DNA of 64,000 nt, taken from Phytophthora colocasiae (lineage: Eukaryota > Oomycota > Peronosporomycetes > Peronosporales > Peronosporaceae). The stretch is taken from positions 744,001-808,000 of the forward strand of contig JAGKQI010000096.1 in the NCBI GenBank assembly GCA_018806915.1, in the 5' to 3' direction. Both the position numbers and the translations under genes were made by a program. Shown here one piece after another: positions 30,707-40,885 of the stretch (its first letter is position 1; each line of letters starts with the position of its first letter). The notes beneath the pieces were generated by a model. The model was not told the origin of the DNA and did no database searches. It worked only from the letters and a program-made list of their open reading frames with translations.

Positions 30707-30825
30707 GGCATGATTGGTCCCAGTAGTTTGGGTTCAAAAAGACCACTGAAGTTGAAAATATTACATGGTTCAAGGATTTTATACACGAGAACCGCAAAGA
30801 GATTGTATTCAAAAGAAATATGAAA

Positions 30826-32703
30826 TTATGCACTTAGAACTCGAAGATCTCCCGATAGCCAATGTTCTTGGTGTGTATGTTTGCCGTCTTCGCCGATAGC
30901 TTCCGAGTCCACGGCTATCTTGATCGCCTTCCGTGAAGTCACCCTCGACAACGCGACATACAGCTGTCCATGCGCAAACACAGGAGACTCGAGGTAGATC
31001 CCTACGTGGTGGATAGACTGCCCTTGAGCCTTGTTGATCGTCATCGCAAACGCCGGAACCACAGGAAACTGTTTTCGCCGAAGCTTGAACGGGAATTCCT
31101 TGTCGTCGTCTTCATTGTAGAAGATGATGCGCGGAATGAATATTCGCTTTCCCTTGAACGGCCCAGTCATAATCGTAGCTTCAATGCTTCGCTCACGCAG
31201 TGACACCACTCGGAGTCGTGTTCCGTTACACAACCCTGCGTCGCTGTTCAGGTTGCGAATCATAATGATCGGAGTTTCAACTTTCAATACAATTCGGTGT
31301 GGTGGAATTCCGGAGAAATTCAGAGAGTTCAAGAACTCTGGCTCAAACATGTTTGGATCCGCTACACCTTCGAGACTGTCAACAGAAAGGTAGTCTTTTG
31401 TTTCTCCTGATAGACGTTCCGAGACAATGTCGTTGATTCGCCTCACACTCACGTTCGTTGGTGCCAAAATGGCTCGTTCAACGAAGTAGACATCCGGAAG
31501 ATTGTCGTCACCAACACCAGGATACACTGCATCAATAAGCGCATTGACGTTGCGCTTTCGTCTGTTCTCATCAGGATCATCAACACCTTGGTCAGCAGAT
31601 GTTTCCGCTGGCGGTAGAAGATTGAAGTTTGGAGGTGCTTCCATGTCTTCGTTCTCTTTGGTTTCTCCGTCATCCCATCCCCTCGTGTGCCTGGTATAAT
31701 GCACATGTCGAGTGGAAGACATATGTCGTTCTTACTGATATCGGAGTTGACTGGATATCGACCCTCCCCAATCTGAAGCAAGAAGTCGGAAAACTCTGCC
31801 AATTCAGCGGTGATAGCTGGGCCCGGAGCCGTCTGAACACGCATATTCTCCGTCAAACGCACTTGCCGTAAATGGCTTCACAGTGCGGAAGACTTGAAGC
31901 AAGCATCCAGCGTTTCTGCCCGAGTAGCATCCTTCAACACAGGCAGGATCTGTCGATGGCCTCCACTGAAAACCATGACCTTGCCTCCGAATGGCTCCAA
32001 CTCGTTCTTCATAATATCTCGGAACGACCGGTCCACAGCTTCGAAACACGCTCGATGCATCATAGAAGCTTCGTCCCAGATGATTAAACTTGCCTTGCGG
32101 ATCCGTTCTGCATTCTGGCTCTGCCAAAACAGACTACATGTTGAAAACTCGGACAGTTTAAGCGGAATCCGAAATGTAGAATGTGCCGTGTGTCCTCCTG
32201 TCAACAACGTCGCCGCGGTTCTACTGGAAGCCGCTGCTGTCGCCACCTTTCTCCGTAGACGGACATGAGCAAGTATCTGCTCCAGCAAGAACGATTTTCC
32301 AGTTCCACCCGGGCCGTCCACAAAAAACAGCTTCTGTCCACCGACTGGGTGGTGTACAGCTTCGATGACTTGGTCAAAAATGTCTTTCTGGTTCTGGTTC
32401 ATCTGATCCGCAAGCGTCGCAGTTCTCTCAAGGTCGTCTGGTTCGTACGCTGCTACGTACTGCACGACGATATCCATAGGATCCGCAGACTGGCGTGCGA
32501 CTTCGTCAGAAACGTCGCTGTACGTTTCGAGACCAGGAAGTCCATACATACGCAGCGTCTTTCCGTTCGAAATCAGATAGTCCGCCAGCCACATCAGGCA
32601 CTTGTACTCTGCCATGCGCCAGCTGACTTCCTCGTCACGGTCAATGTTGTTTTGTGCGTCTCTTCCCTGGATGGATCTGAAAAAGTCTTCTGATAAATCC
32701 TTC
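30826..32703 (-). pseudogene. Helitron C PIF1-type helicase, broken
   Basis: Two large pieces, 32703-31878 and 31722-30826, lie in different frames with a frame change near 31.8 kb. Motifs are FFVDGPGGTGKSFLL (Walker A), LIIWDEASMMHR (Walker B), GGHRQILPVL where GGDFRQILPV is normal, and the C-terminal LYVALSRVTSRKAIKI. The 5' part of the helicase is cut by the piggyBac at 32704. The frameshift and the GGDFR change argue against activity. Confidence 0.88.
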
Positions 32704-32707
32704 TTAA

Positions 32708-32717
32708 CCCTTTCGCG
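32708..32717 (+). repeat. PiggyBac left terminal inverted repeat
   Basis: CCCTTTCGCG directly after TTAA; exact inverse of 38022-38031. Confidence 0.92.
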
Positions 32718-33083
32718 GTAAAAGGGCTATTTCTTCGCCATTTGAGGCATATTACAAAACAAGGTGGAGATCAACCCGGTAAAAGGGCGAGAAAATCGCC
32801 CTTCAGGCACTACAGCTGTTTTAGTCTACCGTGTTTTATTTCTTCCAATCAGATCAAACTAGTCTTGAGAGGTGGCTTTCGTGCAGGCGTTCTGTTCATT
32901 TTCACGATCTCACATTTTTTCTTGCAGCACATAGCACACGAAATTCCCATCTTAAATTTATCTTGCAGTGATAAATGAGTGGCCTTGATGCAGAAGAACT
33001 GGCATACAAAGTTTAAAATGAATGCACTACTACCTGCCAAACACTGCATACAAACCTTGAGATGTATGCACTCTAATATTACC

Positions 33084-33602
33084 ATGCGGACAAGCTTCGA
33101 TGACTGGGAGGACAAGCAGCTAGCGCAAATTGCGCTTCAGTTCGAGCTAGAAGGCTTACGGATAACATGGAGCTATGTGGCACGGCGGATGGTTAAGTCA
33201 AAGCGTACACCAGGAGAGCTGAGGTTACGGCTGAAGAGTCTGAAGCGGACGTATGGCAAGACGATGAGGGAGTTTCCGCCGTGTTTTTTTGGAGATATCA
33301 AGCACTCAAGTACACCTCGCACGATTGTGGCTGGCCGGCACCTCACACTGCTCGAGTCTAAGCAACATAGTTGGCATCGCTCCACCAATACGTCTCCAAC
33401 GGTTGTTGAGCAGGAGCGTGCCTATTCCAAGCCACCACTGACCGAAAAATTGCATGCCACTCGGGTGGAACGCGCCAAAGAGGCACCGCTTCTGTCGCGC
33501 TCTTCGCCATACCCCCAGCTGGAATCAACTCCACCAAGACAGCCTAAATCCGCTGTCGAAACTTGCGCAATGAGTGCGGCACGATCAGAAGGCGCCCTGT
33601 AG
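33084..33602 (+). CDS. Myb/SANT-like DNA-binding protein (piggyBac cargo)
   Basis: 172 aa from ATG 33084 (context TTACCATG); the frame is open further upstream, with ATGs from 32988. Residues 4-65 form a Myb/SANT-type three-helix domain: FDDWEDKQLAQIALQFE, TWSYVARRM and LRLRLKSLKRTYGK have the spaced aromatic residues of that fold. The remainder is Ser/Pro-rich and disordered. It is separated by only 24 bases from the DOT1-like gene on the same strand and lies wholly inside the piggyBac. It probably binds DNA. Whether it serves the transposon or is a captured host gene is unknown. Confidence 0.7.
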   Translation: MRTSFDDWEDKQLAQIALQFELEGLRITWSYVARRMVKSKRTPGELRLRLKSLKRTYGKTMREFPPCFFGDIKHSSTPRTIVAGRHLTLLESKQHSWHRSTNTSPTVVEQERAYSKPPLTEKLHATRVERAKEAPLLSRSSPYPQLESTPPRQPKSAVETCAMSAARSEGAL

Positions 33603-33626
33603 AGTCTGAACGAAGCTACTCAAGTC

Positions 33627-34218
33627 ATGTCTACACTATTCAGTGGAGTGAGTAGAGGAGATATCCGCCAGTATACTGGCCAAGTCCACAGCAACGCTGG
33701 AGAGGTTCTTCCCGCTGGCGTTGGCGACCTACTCGACGCGATGGGGCCAGTCCGCGACAATGACATTTTTCTCGACATTGGAGCAGGAATCGGCAATGTG
33801 ATCACTCAAATTGCGCTCACTACCGCCGCCAAAGCATGCATAGGAATCGAGGTGCGGCCTGAGCTGTGCGCTGCCACTGAAACGCGCCTCGAGGCTTTTC
33901 GTTCTCAGTATGCACTCCTACGAAAAGTCAGCATGGTAGCGGTGGATGTGCAAGATGCAGCGCTATCATCGAAGGAGCCGACATGTAAAGCCACACTGAT
34001 ATTTGCGAACAACTTATTGTTCGAGGAGTCAGCTAATCTGGTCATGTTTCGTGAACTGTGCAACATGCACGAGGCTCGTGTTGTTGCTGTTCTGTCCAAG
34101 ACATCGAGCTTCATGCAGGAGACCATTCTGCATGACATGGAAGTACGTACGGAAGTTGAAAGTTCTTTGTAGCTGGAAGGCAAAGTTGCATTGCATATTC
34201 ATTTATGAACGTCAATGA
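33627..34218 (+). CDS. DOT1-like methyltransferase (piggyBac cargo), frameshifted near its end
   Basis: The frame from ATG 33627 encodes 181 aa and ends at 34172. It has the SAM-binding loop FLDIGAGIGNVITQIAL, the acidic ribose contact GIEVRPEL, and the DOT1-type FANNLLFEESANLVMF that replaces the usual motif IV. DOT1 enzymes methylate H3K79. The expected C-terminal strand (SWKAKLHCIFIYERQ) is present in a different frame up to 34218, so a one-base shift near 34145 or an unresolved splice removes about 20 residues. The N-terminus is shorter than cellular DOT1, containing little more than the catalytic core. Substrate and activity are inferred. Confidence 0.78.
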
Positions 34219-34496
34219 TAAACATTATTTCTGTCGTATTGGGCTCACTGCATTTGAAGTTGCAGTTCAAGAGAGGCCAAGAGCCCCTTTCAGCTGGTTA
34301 CTGAGGCGGGGTTCGGCTGTGACGATGGTGCTGGGCGCTGCTAGCGACCGTCATACAGCTTGGAGATGACGATACCCGTGTCGTCCAGACGAATCCGGCA
34401 CTGACGACCGTGAGCACCTTGTCTCGCTCGTCTTGCTCCAGGACGGCGTTGAACGGGTCGTCCACGCTTGCCTAGCTGTTGTTTGCCTCGTTCTTG

Positions 34497-36866
34497 CTAT
34501 ACAAATGCCGATGACATTGCAGCTACTACGGAAGTTTCAACTGTCTCCGTGCTGAACGGTGTCAACGCAGCATTCATATCGATTCGCCTAGCAGCAGCCG
34601 GCGGTAAATCACTGGCAGTTGTTGACGTTGAGTCATTATCGGCAGTGATAGTACAGCCGCTGGCGCCACTCAGTGCTAAGTCACTAGCAGCTGCACTTCG
34701 AAGCTCATAAAGTCTCGATTTTCGTCTCACATTACCACTGGACGAGAACAACTTGTTTGGCAAATAGAAATCGTGAAATTTCCTCCAGCACGTCCAGGTG
34801 CTGTTTGGACAGCACCATTCCTCAGGGGTCTCTTGATGTACCACACTACACAAGGAGACAGAATGTGTATGGCAGAAATTGGTCACCTCCGTTTGACGCC
34901 GATTCTCCCACCGAACAGCACAGCGCCGGCGCTTCCGATTCCGATCCGCGAAAACTTGTCTTGACGAAACAGGGGTGCATTGGACAACGACAGGGTGTCG
35001 ATCATGTGGACTAGCCACACTAGATGGAGTAAGACTTCCACTGCTGCGATATATTTCTTGTCCAGGCCTTCGGTAGAACATACGATCCTCAGGCCCGCTT
35101 GGTGCAAGCATCCACCGACCGCTAATAAGCTCCCCAACTACTTCCGTCATAAAATCTCTGTGAGGATCACGAGCGGGCGATTCTGAAGTTACAAGTCGAC
35201 GCGTGAGATAAGCGTTAGCCCGCGCAATATCGATGAGTGCAAGAGCTAGCTTTTTGTGCCAACGCTTGTAGCTGTGTCCATCGGCAATCGAAAAGCGACT
35301 TCTCATTTGATCTAATCGATCTACACCTTGCATGTTCTGGTTGTATTCTTTCACACAGGTCGGGGCCGGAAACTCCTGTGCATTTGCCCCGACAGTTCTC
35401 TTCACCGTAGATACGGTAGATGCGTCCGCATTCGACACCATGTTCACAATGCTACCATCACACCAAGAGGCAGCGATCATGCTGTGTTCGATAGAGACAG
35501 CCTGCAGCATATCACCACGAGAACACTTGTCGGCTTTGTTCAGCATGATGTGACCTGGGAAGTGCTTGCTGTTGTTACGTATGGTTCCACGCCCATACAG
35601 CCCCTTCAAATGCAGCGCCTGAAGCACCTGAACCGACGCGTAGTAATTGTCCATGTTGACAACCCGGTTTGTTTTGAACAGAGGCTGCAACACCTCAAGG
35701 ACATGCTGGCGAATTTTAGATGCTGCTTCTAGCTCGTCACTAATATTCTGCACCTCCTCCGTCCCAACGACACCTTGCAGTCGATCTTCCAGAAGACTAA
35801 GATTGCAGTGTAGTCTGTAATTCAGCGAGATCCACGTGGTAGAGCAGCACACCATATACAGTCTGAAATGGTACTTGCCAGTAGGTTTAGTTGGGTTGAA
35901 AACGATCATGTGGCGTCCCTGTCGCGAGCGACACGCCACACTAGCCTCGTCCAGCGCCACATTTCTCCCCACCACCACGTACTTGTCGCCAGTAGTTTTT
36001 AGCAGATTCAACAGAGGGAGGATACGTGCAGCTGCATCTTTTCCTAGTGTTGTAGGCGAAGTGTTGAAGCTAAGACATCTTCTCAGCAACTTGAATCGAT
36101 TGAAAGTCATTATTCGATCAAACGACGTCATCCTTCCGCCAAATATAACGTCTTCTGGCTGCGTCCCCCAGTAATTGGCATACTCGCCCTTATCGTTCAA
36201 AGCCATGAAGAACAGAATGCCAAGAAATTTCATCAACTCCTCCAGGGTAAACGGATTCGTGGTCCTGATCCCGTATGTCACAGCGTACACATTTGTTTCA
36301 TGCAGTACCTGTCTCCAGAAATACAATGGTATGTACGCAAAGAAACTTGAGCTTGCCGAATGCTCGAAAATGTGTTTGTGCTCCGCTCGAAGATAGGTTT
36401 TCGTGGCTCCATCGCTATGCCGGTACAAATCAGTCGGGGCCTTTGTTGATGCTTCCGGATTGAACCACATACTTCGAACAGCCTCCACTTCTGCGAGACT
36501 GGTTGGTAGCAGCTCCATCGGGTCGTAAGCTTCGTAAACTTCTGCTTCTTGGAGATCCAATGCATCATCAAGCTCAATGTCTTCGGACTCACCACATTCA
36601 AGAAGCTCACGCCATGCACAGTTCGACGAAGCCATTGACAACTCTTTGTAATTTTCAATACCCACTTGAATCGTATCCGCACCGAGATTCTCAACGCAAT
36701 TCCCGAATTGACTTTCTATCCATTGCACTTGAAGTTTCTCCTTGGCCTTCTTTGCCCTTCTACAAACTCTGCCAACCAGATAAGTTGTATCGACCACGCT
36801 GTAAACCTTCTTCGTCATCCAAGCTTCCTTCGCAGGTGAAAACGCCACATATTTTCCGACATACAT
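34497..36866 (-). CDS. PiggyBac transposase
   Basis: Uninterrupted 789-aa frame of the DDE_Tnp_1_7 family. Acidic catalytic residues lie in NVALDEASVACRSRQG, VVNMDNYYASV and MQGVDRLDQMRSRFS, the normal D-D-D set of piggyBac. FTLEELMKFLGILFFMAL and MTFNRFKLLRRCLSF are family core segments. A C-terminal Cys/His cluster (FCHTHSVSLC...WCCP...CW) fits the zinc-binding tail that recognises the ends. The N-terminus begins at MYVGKYVAF; typical upstream sequence is found separately at 37114-37443, so the true 5' end may be spliced. Looks functional. Confidence 0.92.
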   Translation of the reverse strand: MYVGKYVAFSPAKEAWMTKKVYSVVDTTYLVGRVCRRAKKAKEKLQVQWIESQFGNCVENLGADTIQVGIENYKELSMASSNCAWRELLECGESEDIELDDALDLQEAEVYEAYDPMELLPTSLAEVEAVRSMWFNPEASTKAPTDLYRHSDGATKTYLRAEHKHIFEHSASSSFFAYIPLYFWRQVLHETNVYAVTYGIRTTNPFTLEELMKFLGILFFMALNDKGEYANYWGTQPEDVIFGGRMTSFDRIMTFNRFKLLRRCLSFNTSPTTLGKDAAARILPLLNLLKTTGDKYVVVGRNVALDEASVACRSRQGRHMIVFNPTKPTGKYHFRLYMVCCSTTWISLNYRLHCNLSLLEDRLQGVVGTEEVQNISDELEAASKIRQHVLEVLQPLFKTNRVVNMDNYYASVQVLQALHLKGLYGRGTIRNNSKHFPGHIMLNKADKCSRGDMLQAVSIEHSMIAASWCDGSIVNMVSNADASTVSTVKRTVGANAQEFPAPTCVKEYNQNMQGVDRLDQMRSRFSIADGHSYKRWHKKLALALIDIARANAYLTRRLVTSESPARDPHRDFMTEVVGELISGRWMLAPSGPEDRMFYRRPGQEIYRSSGSLTPSSVASPHDRHPVVVQCTPVSSRQVFADRNRKRRRCAVRWENRRQTEVTNFCHTHSVSLCSVVHQETPEEWCCPNSTWTCWRKFHDFYLPNKLFSSSGNVRRKSRLYELRSAAASDLALSGASGCTITADNDSTSTTASDLPPAAARRIDMNAALTPFSTETVETSVVAAMSSAFV

Positions 36867-37113
36867 TTCATGAAGCAGCGCGGGAGGGGTTGCCAGTCTC
36901 GGCGACTCGGCAGTACTTCGTCTTTTTCCAGGACTACGTTCTACCCGACCGCGACCACGCGCTTGAGCGCCTCCTCGGCCACGTCCATGCCCATGGCCAC
37001 GAGAGGCAACACGCCCTCGCTCTCCGTCAGCTTCACCGCCTGGGACGGTAGCAGCAGCACGCCGTCAGTCACACACAGCTACATTCCATCGCACCTCGTA
37101 CACGAACCTGACT

Positions 37114-37443
37114 CTAACTTCCCATCCATGTTGGAAGGTACCATCGTCTGTACGAACCGAACGACAGCTTCGGTACAATGAAGTCATCGCCTTCGCGCCC
37201 ATGAAGTGAACCGCCTGGTTGGAGATATCGGTAGCGATTGTCCAAGCTCCCCCCTGGCGGTCGTTTGGCCGTCCATCCTGCTTTTCGCAACTTTTCCCAC
37301 GCCGAATTGAACTGATCCGCAGTATACTGCGTTCCTGTGCTTTCTGCTGCACTCCCCGAGGTACGCGTCGACCGCCTGCGCTTCCTGCCATCCTTCTTCG
37401 TCGTATCACACCCCCGCTTGATTCCCTGTCTTCGCGTGCTCAT
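37114..37443 (-). CDS. Probable N-terminal exon of the piggyBac transposase
   Basis: 109-codon frame with a Lys/Arg-rich start (nuclear-type signal) and SAWEKLRKAGWTAKRPPGGS...NRYRYLQPGG, which resembles the leading domain of oomycete piggyBac-like proteins. It lies 5' of the main ORF on the same strand. The segment between them (36867-37113) has a stop (VAVG*NVVLEK), so splicing or decay is unresolved. Confidence 0.45.
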   Translation of the reverse strand: MSTRRQGIKRGCDTTKKDGRKRRRSTRTSGSAAESTGTQYTADQFNSAWEKLRKAGWTAKRPPGGSLDNRYRYLQPGGSLHGREGDDFIVPKLSFGSYRRWYLPTWMGS

Positions 37444-38021
37444 GGGGCGCTAAATTCGGTTGTGTGGCCGAGAACGGAAGGGTCACACACAACGGAAAAA
37501 TCATACCGGTATCCATTGTATACATAATATATTAACTTGATAATTGATGTGTAGCATAAAACTAAGGTTATTTGATCTCACGGTAGAATCTTAGTGGACT
37601 GGACCGAGCACGCCAAGTATACTTCGAACTAAAGAGATGCACACCTCTTGGAGCATCGCTCTTTGAGCTGCGTAGGTCAATCAAATCACAATGCGCGACC
37701 GCACAGGTTCTGCATGGCCATAAAGGCTGCGCTTCCCGCAAAGTAATTTATCCTGCGTAAAATACGCCATGCTTTTTAGCCAATAACACGCTAGTTTGTA
37801 TAGTCGCACTGAAATGACCAATACCATTGCTGCATGAAGAGTACCGTAGGCCACTGGAAGGACGAATTTTGTGCCCTTTAGGATACAAGGCAAGCTTCTA
37901 TCACGAATCTGAAAAGATTGTTCACTGGACAATAGTACCGTATTTTCCTCAAAGGGCGAAAATTGTGCCATTTGAACACCGTTTAACAACACGTTCTATA
38001 CTATACAAAATGTAGGTGGCT

Positions 38022-38031
38022 CGCGAAAGGG
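38022..38031 (-). repeat. PiggyBac right terminal inverted repeat
   Basis: CGCGAAAGGG followed by TTAA; exact inverse of the left end. Confidence 0.92.
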
Positions 38032-38075
38032 TTAAACCGACCCCACAGAGCAGCGGCATTATCGGGTAGTCGAAA

Positions 38076-38634
38076 AATCCGATTAGGTTCGAAAAATCCG
38101 ATTAAGTTCGATAACGTTCCAGATAAGTCCGAATAATTATGTGGACAGTGCTACTTTTGTAATTTCTGGAAAGAAGTTTCCAGTCAATAGGGTAGGTGCA
38201 GCTGCTTTGATAGGAGAAAAGTGTATAGAAATGTATCGAGACTCGCACAAAAAAAAGATGCCAACCGAGAGGCTCAGGCCGGTGGAGAGGGGCGTGACCG
38301 ACGGACACGTTACGATCTTACTGAGAGGTAGATACAAACTCAAGACAATTGAAAATGGAAGATAGCAAAACGCCTCCTTCGACGTGTAGCCATTTCGAAG
38401 GGTCGGCGACCGTTAAGATGGCTACAACACAGATGGGAGCAAAACGCTACCTTCGAAGCCTTTTAAATAAGCTCTCATATTTGCCAAAAATAATACTTTA
38501 ATCCGCGAGTACCAAAACACGGTAGTGTTTCCGCGACCCTTCGACTCGATGGTAGCATTTTGCTACCTTCGAGTGGATTCAAACATCACCCACTTTTGCA
38601 AAAAACTGTCGTTGGCAGCAAAATGTCTAGGGGA
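38076..38634. other. Repeat-rich non-coding stretch
   Basis: Two tandem TCGAAAAATCCGATTA units lie near 38070-38105. Several CTACCTTCGA/AAAACGCYWCCTTCGA-like motifs in both orientations lie between 38365 and 38580. No gene was recognised; it is likely a fragment of a non-autonomous element. Confidence 0.5.
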
Positions 38635-38695
38635 CTAGCGCTCTGGGCGCCCGCTACGCGGGCAGGTGGACATGGTTGGTCCCAGTAGTTTGGTC
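38635..38695 (-). repeat. Second Helitron 3' terminus block
   Basis: About 60 bases matching 30673-30733 with few differences, including the hairpin and CTAG (38638-38635) in the same orientation. Homology stops at the helentron fragment that follows, so this is a cut-off end of another Helitron of family C. Confidence 0.75.
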
Positions 38696-38702
38696 ATCCA
38701 CG

Positions 38703-39009
38703 CAAGCTGGTGGTGAAAATCCGTCAACTACCTTTCGTGTGTGCTGCGGGGTCTACTTTTTACAAGATTCAACGTGAAACCCTGGAATCAATGGTTGTGG
38801 TTGACCTGAAATCCAAGCTTTCCATCGTCAATAAATCTCAACAAGTATACCTAATTGTTTCGAGAGTCACTCCTAGAGACGCGTTCTTAACGCTTACTGC
38901 AATTACAGATGAGTTGGCAGCGTGGGCACACCCTCCGGTAGATGCTTTGAAAGAAGAAGCCTGTTTACTTCAACTCAGTGCCAACACAATAGGACAATGG
39001 CAACAATGA
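38703..39009 (+). pseudogene. C-terminal fragment of a helentron helicase
   Basis: The last 100 residues (QLPFVCAAGSTFYKIQRETL, VYLIVSRVTPRDAF) align with the end of Helitron A's protein (28617-28992) at roughly 55-60% identity by eye. Nothing of the rest is present. Confidence 0.88.
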
Positions 39010-39300
39010 ATACTTGGCATCCCGCAACTTTGTGTAAACATTGTACAGATCGTACTGTACAAATACTTGTGCTCTGAGCTGGATAGTACGAACTTCATGA
39101 TGCTTCGGCCGCAAAATGCAATGCCGTCTCCCCTCTGAGCACTTTTAAGCTGTACAGCAGATCTGTGCGCCACCATGTACTTTATCATATTGAAATCTCC
39201 GTGAGCAGCAAACCAGTGATGTACTGTACATCTTCTGTCATCTACTGTATCAGGCGCTGTACCATGCTCCACAAGCCATTGAGCCACAGTAAAACAAGCC
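38970..39300 (-). pseudogene. Possible ankyrin-repeat relic
   Basis: The minus frame reads TVAQWLVEHGTAPDTVDDR followed by HHWFAAHGDFNMIKYMVAH, which fits two degenerate ankyrin repeats. Nothing recognisable remains outside them. It overlaps the helentron fragment at its lower end. Confidence 0.35.
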
Positions 39301-39495
39301 TCAGCAGCAGCTTATTACAGCCCTATGCAATCCCTACGAGCCACTCAATCACATCAATTCTCCCCTTGAAAGTCGTTTTCTTTACACGAACTCTTTACCA
39401 ACAAATGAAATGCATATCATGTACATTGCATTTACCATATGGTATACGCAATTTATACATTATGCAATTGATTATATGCAATCGATATGCCTTCA

Positions 39496-39523
39496 TATGA
39501 TATATATATATATATATATATAT
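39496..39523. repeat. (AT)n microsatellite
   Basis: About 11 uninterrupted TA units within an AT-rich stretch that precedes the Copia relic. Confidence 0.9.
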
Positions 39524-39586
39524 GAATCTAACGGTTGTTTCTTGAAGGTTGTACGATCACAAACATCGGCAGGCCGCTTAGCGACA

Positions 39587-39745
39587 GTTCTTACGAACTG
39601 CAAATATTTGTTTATCAGAGATTTAGTAGAGGAAGCACATTACTGTCGGACCGATGACATGGCAGCAGACATCTTAACCAAAGTTCTACCAATAGGGCAG
39701 TTTGCAAAGCTCCGCGAACTCATTGGAGTCAAAGACCTAAAGACT
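39587..39745 (+). pseudogene. Ty1/Copia RNase H C-terminal fragment
   Basis: KYLFIRDLVEEAHYCRTDDM followed by ADILTKVLPIGQFAKLRELI is the conserved end of a Copia polyprotein. No LTR or other part of the element was found; the pogo relic abuts it. Confidence 0.85.
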
Positions 39746-39751
39746 ACAATC

Positions 39752-40885
39752 GACACTTCGGCAACTGCCCGCTGTCCATCTTCTGAGACGTTACATTCAA
39801 AGTTATCAAGAAGAAGGACAGAAGGTTGATCTATTTCAAACTTTAACAGTTTTTCGACATAGAATTTCCAAATCAAATCATCCATCCATGCATTCTCTTG
39901 AAAGGCATAGAAATGCCCGTCGGGGTATTCCGACATCTCATTTGCCTGAAGTTGACCACAAGGACGCCTCGGATGATGAACAGAATTGGCAACTAACAAT
40001 AAAAGCAAGAAATAAATTAAGAAATAAAAACATAACATAAAATGAGAAACAGCTTACCGTCGTCTCGTACAGTTAACACTGCTGTCATGCGGCCCGCGTG
40101 CTTGTTTACTCGCGCGGAATCCTTTCGGTCTTTGCCGGCCCAAGACCGTATGGGCGGCATATCAAACAAACTTGCAGTATCATCAACATTTAACACGCCG
40201 CCCCCTCGTAGCTGCTGTAATCTTCCCAAAATTGAACAGCACACGTTTCTTCCAGCTCGACAGTCAATTTTTCTAGCAGCTTGGTTTTTTGGGGAAGAGA
40301 ATCCGTAGCTAGTATATATCCATAAAGACGATGGAAGTTAAATAAATTAAATTACGAATTCTCCATACGAAAAACGAAAAATAAATTACCCGGTTGCCAA
40401 TTCGTTGCACCATGTGATCCAAAGCGCCCCCACCGTCGGAAATTCCGACAACATAGGAAGCCATCCACTCTGGGCGAATCGTCCACATGAACTGGATCAT
40501 TCCTGCAGTTGATAAAACCTACAAATGCAACGTAAATATTTCAACTTTAATTGATAATGCGAACATGTTGCTTTATATCTTCTTCTCGTCGCACGCCTTT
40601 CATGTAGGTCACTAGGTCAGATACGCCAGGAAATATTTCCTTATGTCTCTGACCTTTCAGCGTCTTCAATGTAAAGTGGCCCTTGAAGCTCCAAATATCT
40701 TCGTCTTTGTTCATCTAGTCGTAGATAGTAGGCCGGGCAATGCCAAGTTGCTCGCCGGTCCACTTGACACCAACACGCACAGCCAAAGCTAGCGCTTCCC
40801 ACTTCTACTTGATCGTGTAGCTTCATTTGACGCGGACCATGCAGAATGTGCAGTGAATTAGATACCGGGTATTGAAGTTTTAGCT
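39752..40885 (-). pseudogene. Pogo-type (DDE_1) transposase relic
   Basis: Minus-strand pieces read in order: a helix-turn-helix segment (LGIARPTIYD*MNKDEDIWS, where * is a TAG in place of the expected Trp codon), a middle part (FMWTIRPEWMASYVVG), the first catalytic region NVDDTASLFDMPP, and QENAWMDDLIWKFYVEKLL then SVLLLDNFECNV with the second Asp. Frames change several times, and a GTAAGC donor near 40060 suggests an intron. The element is dead. Confidence 0.8.

Larger units (their letters stand above)
32704..38035. mobile_element. PiggyBac transposon with two passenger genes
   Basis: TTAA target duplications sit at 32704-32707 and 38032-38035. Inside them the element (32708-38031, 5324 bp) begins CCCTTTCGCG and ends CGCGAAAGGG. 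Subterminal copies of GGTAAAAGGGC and AAAGGGCGAAAATTG-type motifs lie at both ends. It encodes a piggyBac transposase (-) and, in the opposite direction, a Myb/SANT-like gene and a DOT1-like gene. Removing it with one TTAA joins the two flanks into a continuous Helitron helicase frame. Confidence 0.93.
30673..38075 (-). mobile_element. Canonical Helitron C, 5'-truncated and interrupted by piggyBac
   Basis: The minus-strand element ends at 30673 with a strong hairpin and CTAG. Its helicase is encoded at 30826-32703 and continues at 38036-38075 beyond the inserted piggyBac. The Rep half is missing: homology stops near 38075, where unrelated short repeats begin. It is older than the piggyBac insertion. 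Confidence 0.75.
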
